Source of the DNA: an uncultured beta proteobacterium | Lineage (GTDB): Bacteria > Pseudomonadota > Gammaproteobacteria > Burkholderiales > Burkholderiaceae_C | DNA length: 45,297 bases | Assembly (NCBI GenBank): GCA_903853895.1 | Contig: CAINUX010000061.1 | Location: forward strand, 1 to 45,297 | Reading direction: 5' to 3' | In this document: positions 34,852 to 43,297 of the stretch, one piece after another | Layout: the number at the start of each line of letters is the position of its first letter | How positions within the stretch are numbered: the first letter of the stretch is position 1 | The notes under the pieces: model-generated | Told to the model about the DNA's origin: nothing | The model's input: only the letters and a program-made list of their open reading frames with translations | Databases searched by the model: none | Position numbers and translations under genes: made by a program

Positions 34852-35496
34852 TTATGCTTTCTTCAAGGTATGGGTATCGCGCGCCAACTGCGTTACGCGC
34901 GCCCAGTCGCCGTGGGCCATAACGTCTGCGGGAACCAGCCACGAGCCGCCCACGCATACCACATTGGACAGCGCCAGAAAGTCGGGCGCGTTTTGCAGTG
35001 TCACACCACCGGTGGGGCAAAATTTCACGTCAAAGAACGGCCCGCTCCAGGCCTTGAGCATGGCCGGGCCACCGGCTTGCATAGCGGGAAAAAACTTGAG
35101 TTCGGTAAAGCCATCTTCCTGCGCCATCATGATTTCACTGCCAGTGGCAACGCCAGGCAACAGGGCGAGTCCGGCGTCCCGGCAGGCCTGACCTACGGCA
35201 CTGCTGTAGCCGGGGCTGACCGCAAAACGGGCGCCCGCCATAGCCGCGGCCTGTGCATCGGCCTGGGTGCGCACCGTACCGGCGCCGACCACGGCTTCAG
35301 GTACTTCCCGTGCGATGGCTTCAATGCAGGCCAATGCCTGGGGCGTGCGCAAGGTCACCTCCAGCATGCGCACACCGCCCGCCACCAGCGCACGCGCCAT
35401 GGGAACGGCGTGTGCCACATCGGTCAACACAATGACGGGGATGACGGGGGCATCCTGCATCACCTGCAGGGCTGTGAGAGTCTGAACTGAAGACAT
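34852..35496 (-). CDS. eda: 2-dehydro-3-deoxy-phosphogluconate aldolase (KDPG aldolase)
   Basis: A 214-residue aldolase that splits KDPG into pyruvate and glyceraldehyde 3-phosphate, the last step of the Entner-Doudoroff pathway. The Schiff-base lysine K134 is in TELKFFPA, E46 and R50 are in [11 protein letters not shown], and the phosphate-binding CPTGGV is intact. The ATG at 35496 gives the normal N-terminus; a longer upstream frame would run back into edd. The gene begins 38 nt after the edd stop, so the two enzymes of the pathway form an operon. Confidence 0.95.
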   Translation of the reverse strand: MSSVQTLTALQVMQDAPVIPVIVLTDVAHAVPMARALVAGGVRMLEVTLRTPQALACIEAIAREVPEAVVGAGTVRTQADAQAAAMAGARFAVSPGYSSAVGQACRDAGLALLPGVATGSEIMMAQEDGFTELKFFPAMQAGGPAMLKAWSGPFFDVKFCPTGGVTLQNAPDFLALSNVVCVGGSWLVPADVMAHGDWARVTQLARDTHTLKKA

Positions 35497-35534
35497 GGCA
35501 AATTCCAAATGGTGAAGAGATGGGAGAACAGGGC

Positions 35535-37400
35535 CTACAACCAGCTGCAGGCGCCTTCTTCCGCGGTCAACGCGGCGCGACGCATGCCAGCAAACAATTC
35601 GCGGCCCATACCCACCCCGTTGGCCGCGCGCAAAGCTTGTGGCATGGCCACGACGGGGCGCGCATCCCATTCGGCTGCGTCCACCAGGACCTGCAAGGTG
35701 CCGGCCACGGCGTCCAGTCGAATGCGGTCGCCACTTTGCACCTTGGCCAGTGGTCCACCGGCAGCCGCTTCCGGCGACACATGGATGGCCGCCGGCACTT
35801 TGCCCGACGCACCACTCATGCGGCCGTCGGTTACCAGCGCCACGCGGAATCCCTTGCCCTGCAGCACGGCCAGCGGCGGTGTGAGCTTGTGCAGCTCTGG
35901 CATGCCGTTGGCTTGCGGCCCCTGCCAGCGCACCACACAGATCACATCATGATTGAGTTCGTTCGCCTGAAAAGCCTGGTGCAGGGCGTCCTGCGAATCG
36001 AAGACCCGGCACGGTGCTTCAATCACATGACGGTCATCAGGTACCGCCGACACCTTGATCACGCTGCGTCCCAGATTACCCAGCAAAAGCTTGAGGCCGC
36101 CACTGGCGCTGAAGGGAGCCCCAGCTGTGCGCACCACGCTTTCGTCTTTGCTGGCCCCCGCGTCGCTCCATTGCAACGCGCCGTCAGTGCCTGCCGAAGG
36201 AACGCAGGTGAATTCGCGCAGGCCGCCTGCGCGCACGGTCAAGACATCGGCATGCAGGTAGCCCGCGTCCAGCAGTTCGCGAATCACAAAGCCCGGGCCG
36301 CCCGCGGCCTGGAACTGGTTCACATCAGCGCTGCCGTTGGGGTAGACGCGCGTCAGCAAGGGCACCACATCGGACAGGTCCGAAAAATCATTCCAGTCGA
36401 TCACGATACCGGCGGCCCGTGCCACTGCTACCCAGTGAATCAAGTGGTTGGTGGAGCCGCCGGTGGCCAGCAGGGCCACCATGGCGTTGACGATGCAGCG
36501 CTCATCCACCAGCACGCCAATCGGCGTAAAACGCTTGCGCTGGGTGATATCCAGAACGGTGCGTACGGCCTCACGGGTCAGCTCACTGCGAACGTCAGCG
36601 CCCGGGTTGATGAATGCTGTGCCGGGCACGTGCAGGCCCATGGCCTCCAGCAGCATCTGGTTGCTGTTGGCCGTGCCATAGAAGGTGCAGGTACCCATAC
36701 CGTGGTAGGCCGCAGACTCGGCTTCCAGCAACTCCGCGCGACCCACCAGCCCCTGCGCCGCCTTCTCGCGCACCTTGGCTTTTTCGTTGTTGGGCAGTCC
36801 CGATGTCATCGGGCCTGAGGGCACAAACACGGTGGGCAAGTGGCCAAAGTGCAGCGCGCCAATCAACAGGCCGGGCACGATCTTGTCGCAGACGCCCAGC
36901 ATCAGGGCGCAGTCGAAGACATCGTGGCTCAGCGAAATAGCGCTAGCCATGGCAATGGCGTCGCGACTAAACAAACTGAGTTCCATGCCCGGTGTGCCTT
37001 GCGTCACGCCATCGCACATGGCGGGGACGCCGCCGGCCACTTGTGCGGTGGCTCCGAGGCGGCGCGCCTCCGTCTTGATCAGATCAGGATAGTGTTGCAG
37101 TGGTGCGTGCGCCGAGAGTAAATCGTTGTAGGCGTTGACGATTCCGATATTTGGGCCTTTTTCAGCCACCACCCGGTATTTGTCGATACCGGTGACGCGG
37201 GCCTTGTCCCCATCGGGCATGGCCGCAAAGGCATGGGCCACATTGGCACAGCCCATGCGGTCGGCGCCCGGTTTGCGCTGCGCGGCTTCGTGCAGACGCT
37301 CCAGGTAGGCCGTGCGGGAGGCAAGACTGCGGGCGCGAATGCGCTCAGTAACAGCGACAACGGTGGAATGCAAGGGTGTGGGGTTTGGCATGGTGAGCAT
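35535..37400 (-). CDS. edd: 6-phosphogluconate dehydratase
   Basis: A 621-residue iron-sulfur dehydratase of the IlvD/Edd family that converts 6-phosphogluconate to KDPG. Conserved cysteine segments [23 protein letters not shown] and [15 protein letters not shown], and the [16 protein letters not shown] stretch near the C-terminus, are all present and typical of Edd. The start is either the ATG at 37400 or the in-frame ATG at 37391; neither has a good ribosome-binding site. Palindromic sites in the short upstream region may bind a regulator. It forms an operon with eda downstream. Confidence 0.94.
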   Translation of the reverse strand: MLTMPNPTPLHSTVVAVTERIRARSLASRTAYLERLHEAAQRKPGADRMGCANVAHAFAAMPDGDKARVTGIDKYRVVAEKGPNIGIVNAYNDLLSAHAPLQHYPDLIKTEARRLGATAQVAGGVPAMCDGVTQGTPGMELSLFSRDAIAMASAISLSHDVFDCALMLGVCDKIVPGLLIGALHFGHLPTVFVPSGPMTSGLPNNEKAKVREKAAQGLVGRAELLEAESAAYHGMGTCTFYGTANSNQMLLEAMGLHVPGTAFINPGADVRSELTREAVRTVLDITQRKRFTPIGVLVDERCIVNAMVALLATGGSTNHLIHWVAVARAAGIVIDWNDFSDLSDVVPLLTRVYPNGSADVNQFQAAGGPGFVIRELLDAGYLHADVLTVRAGGLREFTCVPSAGTDGALQWSDAGASKDESVVRTAGAPFSASGGLKLLLGNLGRSVIKVSAVPDDRHVIEAPCRVFDSQDALHQAFQANELNHDVICVVRWQGPQANGMPELHKLTPPLAVLQGKGFRVALVTDGRMSGASGKVPAAIHVSPEAAAGGPLAKVQSGDRIRLDAVAGTLQVLVDAAEWDARPVVAMPQALRAANGVGMGRELFAGMRRAALTAEEGACSWL

Positions 37401-37436
37401 GTAACATGACTACAGCTCTTATGGTAACTTGGTTAC
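37398..37436 (-). promoter_or_regulatory. Palindromic candidate operator upstream of edd
   Basis: GTAAC-TTG-GTTAC at 37424-37436 is a perfect 5-3-5 dyad, and CATGT-A-ACATG at 37398-37408 is a second one overlapping the proposed start. The first resembles the TGTAAT-N3-ATTACA pattern of HexR, which controls Entner-Doudoroff genes in other proteobacteria. The match is partial, so the regulator is inference. Confidence 0.45.
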
Positions 37437-37452
37437 ATCCTTTTTGGGCGGG

Positions 37453-37764
37453 CTAGAGTAACCAGCGCGTTACCAAATGATGGTGCTGCGCGCCCAGCCC
37501 AGCGCGGGTCAGCATTACAGCAAAGCCCATGCCGAAGAGCAATGAAAGAATGGTCCAGAACTTGCCTCGGACAAAGTACGCAATGAACCAGCTGGCAAAC
37601 CAGTCAAGCCCCGTCAAGCCCAGGGGCATGCCCTCGCCGATGCCACTGATTGAGCGGTTGAAGAACTCGATATTCATCAGAAAGATGCCAAACGAGGCGA
37701 AACCCCGTACTACGTCCAGGGTTTCGATGCGTGCTGCAGAAACAACGGGCGAAGCTTGCCCCAT
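37453..37764 (-). pseudogene. Truncated DUF418 membrane protein
   Basis: A 103-codon remnant matching only the N-terminal quarter of DUF418 proteins, which normally have about 400 residues and around ten membrane helices. The family opening is clear: RIETLDVVRGFASFGIFLMN, then GKFWTILSLLFGMGFAVM. It stops at TRWLL followed by TAG, and edd begins about 50 bp further on with no more DUF418 sequence, so the rest has been deleted rather than frameshifted. The ATG at 37764 is preceded by AGGTG. It is unlikely to make a functional protein. Confidence 0.75.
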
Positions 37765-37875
37765 GTGCACCTGCAACATTTGGTGGCATTTGAGCCAGGG
37801 ATGTTGCAATTCACCAAGGGTTTCTACGGAGTCACAGGGCTAGTATGCAGGCTCACCAACTTTGAAAGCAGACCG

Positions 37876-38442
37876 ATGTCTATGCAACCCCCATTCTTTG
37901 GCAAGCGCCCCGCCGATGCAGCGCCCGCCCGCGCGCCCACGGGCCAGCCTGGCAGCCTGTCCAACGCCGGCAGCACGGTCACCGGCAGTGCTCCGATGGC
38001 GCCGGTTGCAGGACCCGTGCCAAGCACTGCCCCTGCGGCGGCACCGCTTTCAGGCGCCCCCACCAAGGAGGGCGGTAGCAAGCTGACGGTGGGGCCGAAC
38101 ATCAAGCTCAAGGGCGTGGAGATCACCGACTGCGACACCCTGGTGGTCGAGGGCACGGTCGAGGCGACGATGGACTCCCGCGTCATGCACATCACCGAGA
38201 TCGGCGCTTTCAAAGGCTCGGCCGAAATTGACTACGCCGAGATCCACGGCGAGTTCAATGGTGACTTGACGGTGCGCCAAAAGCTGGTGATCTATTCCAC
38301 GGGACGGGTTAGCGGAAAAATCCGCTACGGCAAGGTAGTGATTCAGGAGGGTGGGCAACTGATGGGCGACATCCAGTTTGGCGCTGCCGTTGACACCAAA
38401 GCCTTGATGCCTCCCAAGTTGGGCATGCTCACTGCCGCGTGA
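37876..38442 (+). CDS. Bactofilin (polymer-forming cytoskeletal protein)
   Basis: A 188-residue bactofilin (DUF583). A Pro/Ala-rich flexible N-terminus of about 75 residues precedes the beta-helical core, which runs from LTVGPNIKLKGVEI through GEFNGDLTVRQKLVIYSTG and GKIRYGKVVIQEGGQLMGDI. Bactofilins self-assemble without nucleotide into filaments that place cell-wall or polar proteins. I chose the ATG at 37876, which keeps the KRP-rich N-terminus; the ATG at 37882 is an equally good alternative. No strong ribosome-binding site. It diverges from the truncated DUF418 gene and precedes pdxH by 60 nt. Confidence 0.88.
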   Translation: MSMQPPFFGKRPADAAPARAPTGQPGSLSNAGSTVTGSAPMAPVAGPVPSTAPAAAPLSGAPTKEGGSKLTVGPNIKLKGVEITDCDTLVVEGTVEATMDSRVMHITEIGAFKGSAEIDYAEIHGEFNGDLTVRQKLVIYSTGRVSGKIRYGKVVIQEGGQLMGDIQFGAAVDTKALMPPKLGMLTAA

Positions 38443-38502
38443 CGAGCCAGGCGGGGTGCGCTGGGGCGCCGCCCTGCTGATGCACGCTTCTATACTGCGT
38501 GC

Positions 38503-39141
38503 ATGACCCACATCGCAGACCTTCGCAAGAGCTACGAACGCGCCGAACTCGACGAGGCAGCCTCACACGCCGACCCCTTGCAGCAATTCGACCAGTGGCT
38601 CCAGGAAGCCATTGCATCCGAAGTTCCCGAACCCAACGCCATGACACTGGCCACCGTGGCCGGCAACCTGCGCCCGTCCACCCGGGTGGTTCTGATCAAG
38701 GGCTACGACGCGCAGGGCATCACCTGGTACACCAACTACGAGAGCCGCAAGGGCCGCGAACTGGCCGGCAACCCGTTTGCCGCGCTGCAGTTCCACTGGG
38801 TGGAGCTGGAGCGCGTGGTCCGCATTGAAGGCGTGGTGGAGCGTGTCAGTGCTGCGGAAAGCGACGCCTACTTTCACACCCGACCGCTGGACTCGCGCCT
38901 GGGCGCCTGGGCGTCACCGCAAAGCGAGGTGATCTCGGGGCGGGGCGTGCTGGTGGCCAATGCGGCCAAATATGCGGCCCAGTTTTTGTTGCAGCCGCCT
39001 CGCCCGCCCCACTGGGGTGGCTATCGGCTCAAGCCCGACAACTGGCAGTTTTGGCAAGGGCGCAAGAGCCGACTGCATGACCGCCTGCGCTACACCATCT
39101 CGCCCGACGGACAGTGGCTGCGCGAGCGGTTGGCGCCTTAG
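38503..39141 (+). CDS. pdxH: Pyridoxamine 5'-phosphate oxidase
   Basis: A 212-residue FMN enzyme that oxidises pyridoxamine or pyridoxine 5'-phosphate to pyridoxal 5'-phosphate, the last step of vitamin B6 synthesis and salvage. FMN contacts include [11 protein letters not shown] and [12 protein letters not shown], and the C-terminal signature [15 protein letters not shown]...RLAP is complete. Length is close to the 218 residues of the E. coli enzyme. The ATG at 38503 gives the standard [11 protein letters not shown] start. The EamA exporter gene follows after 22 nt, likely in the same transcript. Confidence 0.96.
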   Translation: MTHIADLRKSYERAELDEAASHADPLQQFDQWLQEAIASEVPEPNAMTLATVAGNLRPSTRVVLIKGYDAQGITWYTNYESRKGRELAGNPFAALQFHWVELERVVRIEGVVERVSAAESDAYFHTRPLDSRLGAWASPQSEVISGRGVLVANAAKYAAQFLLQPPRPPHWGGYRLKPDNWQFWQGRKSRLHDRLRYTISPDGQWLRERLAP

Positions 39142-39163
39142 GCGCACGCACGCACGCCCATCC

Positions 39164-40057
39164 ATGCATACCGCTCTGCCTCTGCGGCATTTCCTGCTGG
39201 CACTGGCCGTCGTCGCCGTCTGGGGCACCAATTTCGTCGTCATCAAGCTGGCCCTCGGCCACATGCCTCCGCTGCTGTTTGCCACGCTGCGCTTTGCGGT
39301 TGCCGTGCTGCCAGCGATTTTTTTCCTGCCGCGACCCGCTGTTTCCTGGCGCAATCTGGCGGCCTATGGGCTGCTGATTGGCGTGGGCCAGTTCGGCCTG
39401 CTGTTTGTCGCCATGAATGGCCACATCTCGCCTGGCCTGGCCTCGCTGGTGATCCAGGTCCAGGTGTTCTTTACCATCGGACTGGCCATGCGCCTATCGG
39501 GCGAGCGGCTGCAGGGCGTGCAGTGGCTGGCACTGGCGCTGGCCACCGGCGGCATTGCCACCATCGTCCTGCACACCGACGGCAACACCACTGTGCTGGG
39601 GCTGGGCTTGATCCTGCTGGCAGCCATGTACTGGGCCGGCGGCAATATCGTCTCACGCAAGGCGGGCCAGGTGAACATGGTGGCCTATGTGGTGTGGTCC
39701 AGCGTGTTTGCCGTGCCGCCGCTGCTGGCGCTGACCCTGGTCGTGGAGGGCTGGGAAGCAGTCGCCACCGGCCTGCAGCAGGCCGATGCCGGCACTTGGG
39801 CCGCCGTGGCCTGGCAGGCCTGGGGGAATTCACTGTTTGGTTACGCCGCCTGGGGCTGGCTGTTGGCGCGCTACCCAGCCGCTACGGTCACACCCATGGC
39901 GCTGCTGGTGCCGCTGTTTGGCATGGGTAGCTCGGCGCTGATGCTGAGCGAAGGCCTGCCGGGCTGGAAGCTGGCCGCCGCCGCGCTGGTGATGGGCGGT
40001 CTGGCGCTGAATCTGCTGTGGCCGCATGTGCGCGCCAGGCTGATGGCGCGGAGGTGA
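39164..40057 (+). CDS. EamA/DMT-family transporter
   Basis: A 297-residue inner-membrane protein with ten predicted helices in two EamA repeats. The first repeat opens with VAVWGTNFVVIKLALGHMPP, the second includes AAMYWAGGNIVSRKAGQVN. It resembles EamA, an exporter of O-acetylserine and cysteine, but the substrate cannot be assigned. I chose the ATG at 39164, 22 nt after pdxH; a longer frame starting within pdxH lacks membrane character. Its stop is 12 nt from the convergent DUF3299 gene. Confidence 0.88.
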   Translation: MHTALPLRHFLLALAVVAVWGTNFVVIKLALGHMPPLLFATLRFAVAVLPAIFFLPRPAVSWRNLAAYGLLIGVGQFGLLFVAMNGHISPGLASLVIQVQVFFTIGLAMRLSGERLQGVQWLALALATGGIATIVLHTDGNTTVLGLGLILLAAMYWAGGNIVSRKAGQVNMVAYVVWSSVFAVPPLLALTLVVEGWEAVATGLQQADAGTWAAVAWQAWGNSLFGYAAWGWLLARYPAATVTPMALLVPLFGMGSSALMLSEGLPGWKLAAAALVMGGLALNLLWPHVRARLMARR

Positions 40058-40069
40058 CCCCGCGAGCTC

Positions 40070-40600
40070 CTATTTCACTGAAACAGCGTCGCTGATCCGG
40101 TAGTACAGTCCATAGGGGTCGTCCTTCAGCACGGCAAACTGGCCTTCGACCACCACCGGCTCCAGCGTGTACTTCACCGGAGTCTTGGTCTTGACCTCGA
40201 CCATGCTCTCCGGGCCGCCAGGCACGCAGAACGAACAGGACAGCGGCACGGAGCTGAGCAGAAAATGCTTTTGCTTCTCGCCCGGCTCCAGCGGCATCAT
40301 GAAGCCCTGCACGCGCTGACTCTTCTGGTTGAGTGCCATCACCGGAGCCGGAAAGACTGGCAGCATGCGGTTCTTTTCGACCTTGGTCTTTACATCGGTC
40401 AACACCGACCAGGGCACCACGTCGGAACGTTCCTGCAGGGGGGCGAATGGGCTGTTGGGGCTGTGCACGCCGGCACCGGTGCCCGCAACCGGCGCGCTCG
40501 CGCTGGGTGACGCGGGTTGAGCCGACACGGCCAGAGGCAGCAGGCCCGCACAGAGCGCAACAAGCAGGGCCAGACGATGAAAGGCAGCGTGGGGGTTCAT
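40070..40600 (-). CDS. DUF3299 family secreted protein
   Basis: A 176-residue exported protein. The signal peptide covers about residues 1-27 (ending AVSAQPA), followed by a Ser/Pro/Ala-rich linker and the DUF3299 domain with the conserved PLSCSFCVPGGPESMVEV segment, whose two cysteines are a CxxC pair. I chose the ATG at 40600 because AAGGA lies six bases upstream; a longer start at 40621 would overlap the previous stop closely. DUF3299 proteins often sit beside MacB-like ABC transporters tied to zinc or other metals. Here it is the last gene of that type of operon. A metal-binding role is inference. Confidence 0.82.
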   Translation of the reverse strand: MNPHAAFHRLALLVALCAGLLPLAVSAQPASPSASAPVAGTGAGVHSPNSPFAPLQERSDVVPWSVLTDVKTKVEKNRMLPVFPAPVMALNQKSQRVQGFMMPLEPGEKQKHFLLSSVPLSCSFCVPGGPESMVEVKTKTPVKYTLEPVVVEGQFAVLKDDPYGLYYRISDAVSVK

Positions 40601-40622
40601 ATTTTTCCTTAACCAGCGCATC

Positions 40623-40871
40623 TTAATGCTCGTGCTTCATTCCACAAAACTTGCCGATGGCCAGGCCCTTGCAGGCCGTCAGCAACTCTTTGTTGCACAC
40701 GTCCTCCTTCTTGCCGGACTCCAGGCACTTGGCCGCCGCCTCATGGGCAGCGGCCATGGCGCGGTGGCGTGCAACGTCTTCCTTGGTCTGCTTGTCGTTG
40801 TGTGACTCAGCTGCTATACAAAAGGTAGCGCTACAGGCAATAGCGACGAGGGCTAGAAGCATTTTTTTCAT
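40623..40871 (-). CDS. Small secreted Cys/His protein (hypothetical)
   Basis: An 82-residue protein with a signal peptide (residues 1-20, cleavage near CIAAES) and a mature part of about 60 residues containing four cysteines (C49, C59, C67, C76) and a terminal KHEH, which suggests metal binding or two disulfides. I do not recognise a named family. The ATG at 40871 follows GGAG with good spacing. The signal peptide is encoded almost entirely by the repeat element at 40809-40868, with rare codons CTA and ATA. It lies between the ABC permease and the DUF3299 gene, so a periplasmic helper of that transporter is plausible. Confidence 0.72.
   Translation of the reverse strand: MKKMLLALVAIACSATFCIAAESHNDKQTKEDVARHRAMAAAHEAAAKCLESGKKEDVCNKELLTACKGLAIGKFCGMKHEH
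40809..40868 (-). repeat. TAGCGC-N15-CGAGGGCT element encoding a signal peptide (copy 2)
   Basis: TAGCGC at 40826-40831, 15 bases, then CGAGGGCT at 40847-40854, followed by AGAAGC and a T run. The same spacing is found at 30029-30057 (opposite strand) and 42120-42148. The element is read in frame from the minus strand as the start and hydrophobic part of the small Cys/His protein. It resembles a dispersed Comamonadaceae repeat known to me by sight only. Confidence 0.55.
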
Positions 40872-40903
40872 ATGGACTCCGTTAGGCTTGAATACAGTGG
40901 GAC

Positions 40904-42106
40904 TTAGCGACCCTGCAAAAGTTCCAGCACGCTGACGCGGTAGGCACCCAGCGCTGGCAACAGCGCCGCGCCCAGCGACACGCCCAGCGCCAGGGCCGGC
41001 ACCACGGCCAGTTCGGGCGGCCAGACCATGCCGCCAATCAGCAGCGTGGTGTCCAGCTTCAGGAACCAGCCCAGCGCCGCCGCAAAACCCTGGCCCAGCA
41101 GCAGACCCAGGGCGGCGGCCAGCAGGCCCAGCCACACGGCTTCACACAGCAGCAGCGCCGCCACTTTGGCCGGAGGCGCGCCCAGCATGCGCAACAGCGC
41201 CAGATCGCCCCGGCGCTCGCGCACGGCGCTCCACAGCGCAATGAACACACTCAGGGCAGCGGTCAGCAGTAGCACACCTGCAAAGGCGCGCAGCACGTCG
41301 GTACCCAAGCCCAGCATGTTGAGCAGGCGGGTGACCTCCAATGCGGGCGCTGCAGCCTGCATTTCGGTCGTAGTGTTGACGAACCGGGGAAAGCTCAACG
41401 CGGCCATGGGAGTCTTGTACTTCACCAGCGCCATGGTGACTTCGCGCTCTGCTTCCATGGCCTTACGGTCGTCGTCATCCAGCGCGGTGAAGTCTTCATG
41501 CACCTTCCAGACCGAGGCAGAGTCGGTCAGGATCAGGCGGTCCAGCACGCTGCCACTAGGCGCCAGTATGCCAACCACGGCGTAGGTGTTGTCGCCATGG
41601 GCGTGGCCACCAGCGCCCAGGCCGTGCGTGCCGACGAAAGTTTGCCCCAAACCGGCACCCAGCTTGGCGGCGGTGGTGGACCCCAGCACCACCTGCATGG
41701 GTCCATCCCACAGGCGGCCCTGGGCCAGCGTGGCCGCGTAATGCGTGAGGTAGGCGTGCGAGGTGCCAACGATGCGGTAGCTGCGAAAGCTGTCCCCCAG
41801 GCTGATGGGAATGACGCTGGCCACCAGGGGGTGCGTCTCAAGCGCCTTGACGGCCTGCAACGGCACATTGCCCGGTGGCACGTCGATGTGGAGCACACCA
41901 CTAAGGATCAGCTGCATGGGGCTGCCCTTGGCCCCCACCACCACATCGATGCCGGCCAGATCCCGCTCAAAGGCCTGGGTTAGCTGGTGGCCGACCAGCA
42001 GCAGGAAAGTGATGGACGCCAGCCCCAGGCTCAGCAACAGCACATTGAGCGCCGCGCCCAGCGGACGCGACCACAGGTAGCGCCAGGCGAATGCCAGTGT
42101 CTTCAT
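40904..42106 (-). CDS. ABC transporter permease, MacB/FtsX fold
   Basis: A 400-residue inner-membrane protein with one N-terminal helix (about 18-40), a large periplasmic domain, and three C-terminal helices, the layout of FtsX/MacB/LolE permeases. The periplasmic part has a His-rich loop, GLGAGGHAHGD. The intracellular coupling region has RERRGDLALLRMLGAPPAK. I chose the ATG at 42106, just after the ATPase stop at 42117; a longer frame would overlap that gene. Such permeases do not import through a pore but move or extract substrates mechanically. The operon resembles zinc-linked loci, so the His loop may matter. Confidence 0.87.
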   Translation of the reverse strand: MKTLAFAWRYLWSRPLGAALNVLLLSLGLASITFLLLVGHQLTQAFERDLAGIDVVVGAKGSPMQLILSGVLHIDVPPGNVPLQAVKALETHPLVASVIPISLGDSFRSYRIVGTSHAYLTHYAATLAQGRLWDGPMQVVLGSTTAAKLGAGLGQTFVGTHGLGAGGHAHGDNTYAVVGILAPSGSVLDRLILTDSASVWKVHEDFTALDDDDRKAMEAEREVTMALVKYKTPMAALSFPRFVNTTTEMQAAAPALEVTRLLNMLGLGTDVLRAFAGVLLLTAALSVFIALWSAVRERRGDLALLRMLGAPPAKVAALLLCEAVWLGLLAAALGLLLGQGFAAALGWFLKLDTTLLIGGMVWPPELAVVPALALGVSLGAALLPALGAYRVSVLELLQGR

Positions 42107-42161
42107 ACTATTGATTTCATAGCGCACTACGCTGTAAATACGAGGGCTGGAAGCCGATTTT
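42107..42161 (-). repeat. TAGCGC-N15-CGAGGGCT element at a gene junction (copy 3)
   Basis: TAGCGC (42120-42125), 15 bases, CGAGGGCT (42141-42148), then GGAAGC. It forms the last codons of the ATPase gene, with TTA and CTA just before its stop, and reaches the base before the permease start. Same strand orientation relative to the coding genes as copy 2. Confidence 0.55.
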
Positions 42162-42785
42162 GCCATTGGCAACTGGCGGAATCAGCGCCGCCACCCGTGC
42201 ATCGTGCGTGGCAATCACCAGCGTGGCGCCCTGCCCTTTGGCGGTGGCCAGCAGCAGACCTACTGCGTCGGCTGCTGCCTCATCGTCCAGGCTGGCGGTG
42301 GGCTCATCCGCCAAAATCACCTGCGGGTGCAGCAGCACGGAGCGAGCCAGCGCCACCCGTTGCGCCTGCCCGCCGGAGAGCTGGCCAGGTTTGCGCTGGA
42401 CCAGCTCCATCACCCCCAACGCCTGCAGCACCGCGTGGATACGGCTGGCGTCCTCTTTCTGACCGGCTGCCCATTGCGCCATGGCCAGATTCTGGTAGAC
42501 GCTCAAGGCCGCGCTCAGGTGCAGCTTTTGCGGCAAAAAGCCAATAGCCTTCGCGCGCCATGCGTCAGCCGCTACGGATTGGAGAGCATCCAGGGTTTGG
42601 CCGACCACTGTGATGCTGCCCGCGGTGGGCACCACCAGGGCCGCGACGATTGCCAGCCAGGTGGACTTGCCGCAGCCCGAGGGTCCGCTGAGCAACAGCA
42701 CGGCACCCTGGGGCACATCGACGTCCGGAAAAACCAAACGCGCGCCGTTGGGATAGTGGTAGCACAGACCGCGTGTGCAAATCAT
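42117..42785 (-). CDS. ABC transporter ATP-binding protein (LolD/MacB type)
   Basis: A 222-residue ATPase. Walker A GPSGCGKST is near residue 34, the signature LSGGQAQR near 136, Walker B VILADEPTASLD, and the H-loop in VIATHDARV. The lengths and the ADEPTASLD form are typical of the LolD/MacB/FtsE subgroup that works with MacB-fold permeases. It is the first gene of the transporter operon: ATPase, permease, Cys/His protein, DUF3299. The ATG at 42785 has AAGG upstream. Its last codons come from a repeat element (42107-42161). Substrate unknown; zinc-linked function is inference. Confidence 0.9.
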   Translation of the reverse strand: MICTRGLCYHYPNGARLVFPDVDVPQGAVLLLSGPSGCGKSTWLAIVAALVVPTAGSITVVGQTLDALQSVAADAWRAKAIGFLPQKLHLSAALSVYQNLAMAQWAAGQKEDASRIHAVLQALGVMELVQRKPGQLSGGQAQRVALARSVLLHPQVILADEPTASLDDEAAADAVGLLLATAKGQGATLVIATHDARVAALIPPVANGKIGFQPSYLQRSAL

Positions 42786-42828
42786 GGCTCCGCCTTCACG
42801 GCTCGCGCTACCGGCAATGCCAAGCGCC

Positions 42829-43176
42829 TTACTCTTGTGCAGCGCGAATGGTGTCGCGCCCGTTACGATCCTTGGCGCGGCCCAGATCCGTGTCGAGAAC
42901 GCGGGTGAGTTTGTCTACTGCGTCCGTCACGGCGGCCGCCATCTTGTCGGCATCGGCGGTCACGGTGACAGGGGGGCGACCCGCGACGCGGGCTTCCATG
43001 CGGCAACGCTTGTCATTGGTGCCGGACTTGCCAGCATCAATGTCAGATAGAAAAACTTCCACGCGGGTCACGGTTTCGGCAAAGCGGGCCATGCGGGTTT
43101 TGGTTTCGTCTTGAACCCATTGGACCAGGGACTCGCCGCCCTGGATGTGGTCATCGGTGTGTACTTGCACTTGCAT
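42829..43176 (-). CDS. HPF/RaiA-family ribosome-associated protein
   Basis: A 115-residue protein of the short hibernation-promoting-factor type, with MQVQVHTDDHIQGGESL at the start, a beta-alpha fold and a C-terminal helix. Short HPF and RaiA proteins bind the 30S subunit and pause or dimerise ribosomes in stationary phase or stress. This copy diverges somewhat from canonical HPF, so ribosome binding is likely but not certain. A strong AAGGAGA ribosome-binding site precedes the ATG at 43176. It lies 43 nt upstream of the ABC ATPase gene and may share its transcript. Confidence 0.82.
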   Translation of the reverse strand: MQVQVHTDDHIQGGESLVQWVQDETKTRMARFAETVTRVEVFLSDIDAGKSGTNDKRCRMEARVAGRPPVTVTADADKMAAAVTDAVDKLTRVLDTDLGRAKDRNGRDTIRAAQE

Positions 43177-43263
43177 AGTTGTTCTCCTTGGTGGGATCCG
43201 TCACCCGGGGGCGGGGACGAACCGTCTAGCGACAAACCTTTATAGCACGCAGTGCGCAGCATG

Positions 43264-43293
43264 TTTTGAGGTGGCGCAAGTGCGCCTTCAAAA
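43264..43293. other. Stem-loop between acetyltransferase and HPF genes
   Basis: TTTTGA (43264-43269) with TCAAAA (43288-43293), and GGCGC (43273-43277) with GCGCC (43282-43286) around an AAGT loop, give a bulged hairpin just after the acetyltransferase stop. No clear U tract follows on either strand, so termination is uncertain. Confidence 0.35.
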
Positions 43294-43297
43294 GGGT

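Noticed and set aside
43177..43297. Candidate intrinsic terminator after the acetyltransferase gene
   Set aside because: The stem-loop has no U tract on either strand, so it is listed only as an uncertain stem-loop.
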